From: CALGFI01 sp963786805
Lineage (GTDB): Bacteria > Actinomycetota > UBA4738 > HRBIN12
NCBI GenBank assembly: GCA_963786805.1
Contig: CAWBAK010000005.1
Span: forward strand, 345,011 to 409,010
DNA length: 64,000 nt
Reading direction: 5' to 3'
Shown: one piece after another, positions 63,728 through 64,000 of the stretch
Layout: the number at the start of each line of letters is the position of its first letter
Numbering within the stretch: the stretch's first letter is position 1
The notes under the pieces: generated by a model
The model's database searches: none
What the model was told of the DNA's origin: nothing
What the model saw: the letters and a program-made list of their open reading frames with translations, nothing else
Position numbers and translations under genes: made by a program

Positions 63728-63912
63728 GAGGTAGGTCTCCTGGCTCCCGGATCTCTGCTCCCCCGACCCTTCCCGGGCTTTCGGCCCAGTGGTTCCGTCG
63801 GGTTCGCTCCCCGGTCACAGTGGCGCGACCGCGCCGGTCTCTCACCGGCTTCCCTCTTCCGCGGAGACGGGATTCGGCCCGCCCCGCCTCGGTTCGGACA
63901 GACGAACCTGTG
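63728..63912 (-). promoter_or_regulatory. Cobalamin (B12) riboswitch of the btuFCD operon
   Basis: Minus-strand leader with the standard elements in order: GGGAAGCCGGTGAGAGACCGGCGC (the GGGAA..GGTG region), CGCGCCACTGTGA (B12 box core GCCACTG), GGGCCGAAAGCCC hairpin and AGCCAGGAGACCTACCT (3' conserved AGYCAGGAnACC). The 3' edge is 42 bases before the btuF GTG, so control of translation or early termination is possible. The 5' boundary is approximate. Bases 63913-64000, upstream, show nothing further that I recognise; the promoter is probably there or beyond the window. Confidence 0.92.
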
Positions 63913-64000
63913 CGTCCGAAACACCCCGAGGGCACGAAACTCTTCAGTTGTGGGCGGGATCCTATCCCGATCCGAGATCCGAGGCGACCGGCTCCGAAAC

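Overview
The window is about 70% GC and carries closely packed genes, many starting with GTG and sharing 4-base stop/start overlaps. A WhiB-type Fe-S regulator, an F420-type luciferase-like oxidoreductase, a deazaflavin-dependent reductase homologue, a mycothiol-type DinB enzyme, a PimB-like glycosyltransferase and a sufB-sufD-Rieske-sufC-sufS-sufU operon all point to an actinobacterium. It is probably a deep-branching or uncultured lineage rather than a classical Streptomyces or Mycobacterium relative; that placement is inference. No rRNA, tRNA, transposase, integrase or CRISPR array was seen.

Region 1 (1-2 kb) is the 3' part of a STAND/TPR signalling ATPase, broken by a frameshift. Region 2 (2-17 kb) is a one-carbon block. 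It holds an NAD-type molybdenum formate dehydrogenase operon read leftwards (fdhD, a two-helix membrane protein, a selenocysteine-containing catalytic subunit with an in-frame UGA and a SECIS-like hairpin, a NuoE-NuoF diaphorase, a NuoG-like subunit that carries the Fe4S4 domain missing from the catalytic subunit, and mobA). Divergent from it is formate-tetrahydrofolate ligase, followed by a GcvT-like aminomethyltransferase homologue and 5-formyl-THF cyclo-ligase, then an F420-type oxidoreductase, a ROK sugar kinase and an ArsA-type ATPase.

Region 3 (17-30 kb) has a GT4 glycosyltransferase, YgfZ, WhiB, a heptose-phosphate cassette (hddA-gmhB-gmhA), an ABC exporter, an exonuclease/UvrC-like fusion, a thiolase and a set of small proteins. 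Region 4 (30-45 kb) has a cysteine desulfurase, 2-oxoacid:ferredoxin oxidoreductase (korAB), an aldo/keto reductase, a UspA-UspA-Rieske fusion, cobalamin-dependent methionine synthase, an A-type Fe-S carrier, glycerate kinase and an MDMPI-family protein. Region 5 (44.5-64 kb) has an ECF sigma/anti-sigma pair, a DUF2207 membrane protein and Ca2+/H+ antiporter, the SUF operon with rhodanese and SufT nearby, a NarL-type regulator next to a pseudo-receiver histidine kinase, and a btuFCD cobalamin importer under a B12 riboswitch.

The genes interlock. Formate, folate and B12 (FDH, Fhs, cyclo-ligase, MetH, BtuFCD) form a one-carbon network, and SUF, the A-type carrier and SufT supply the Fe-S clusters that FDH, KorAB and the Rieske proteins need. 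One caution: at least 14 apparent frameshifts interrupt otherwise well conserved genes. Thirteen are explained by one extra base each and one by a missing base, which looks more like sequence or assembly error than decay. Nine of them fall in the formate dehydrogenase operon (mobA included). In every complete affected gene, correcting the count gives a length divisible by three.
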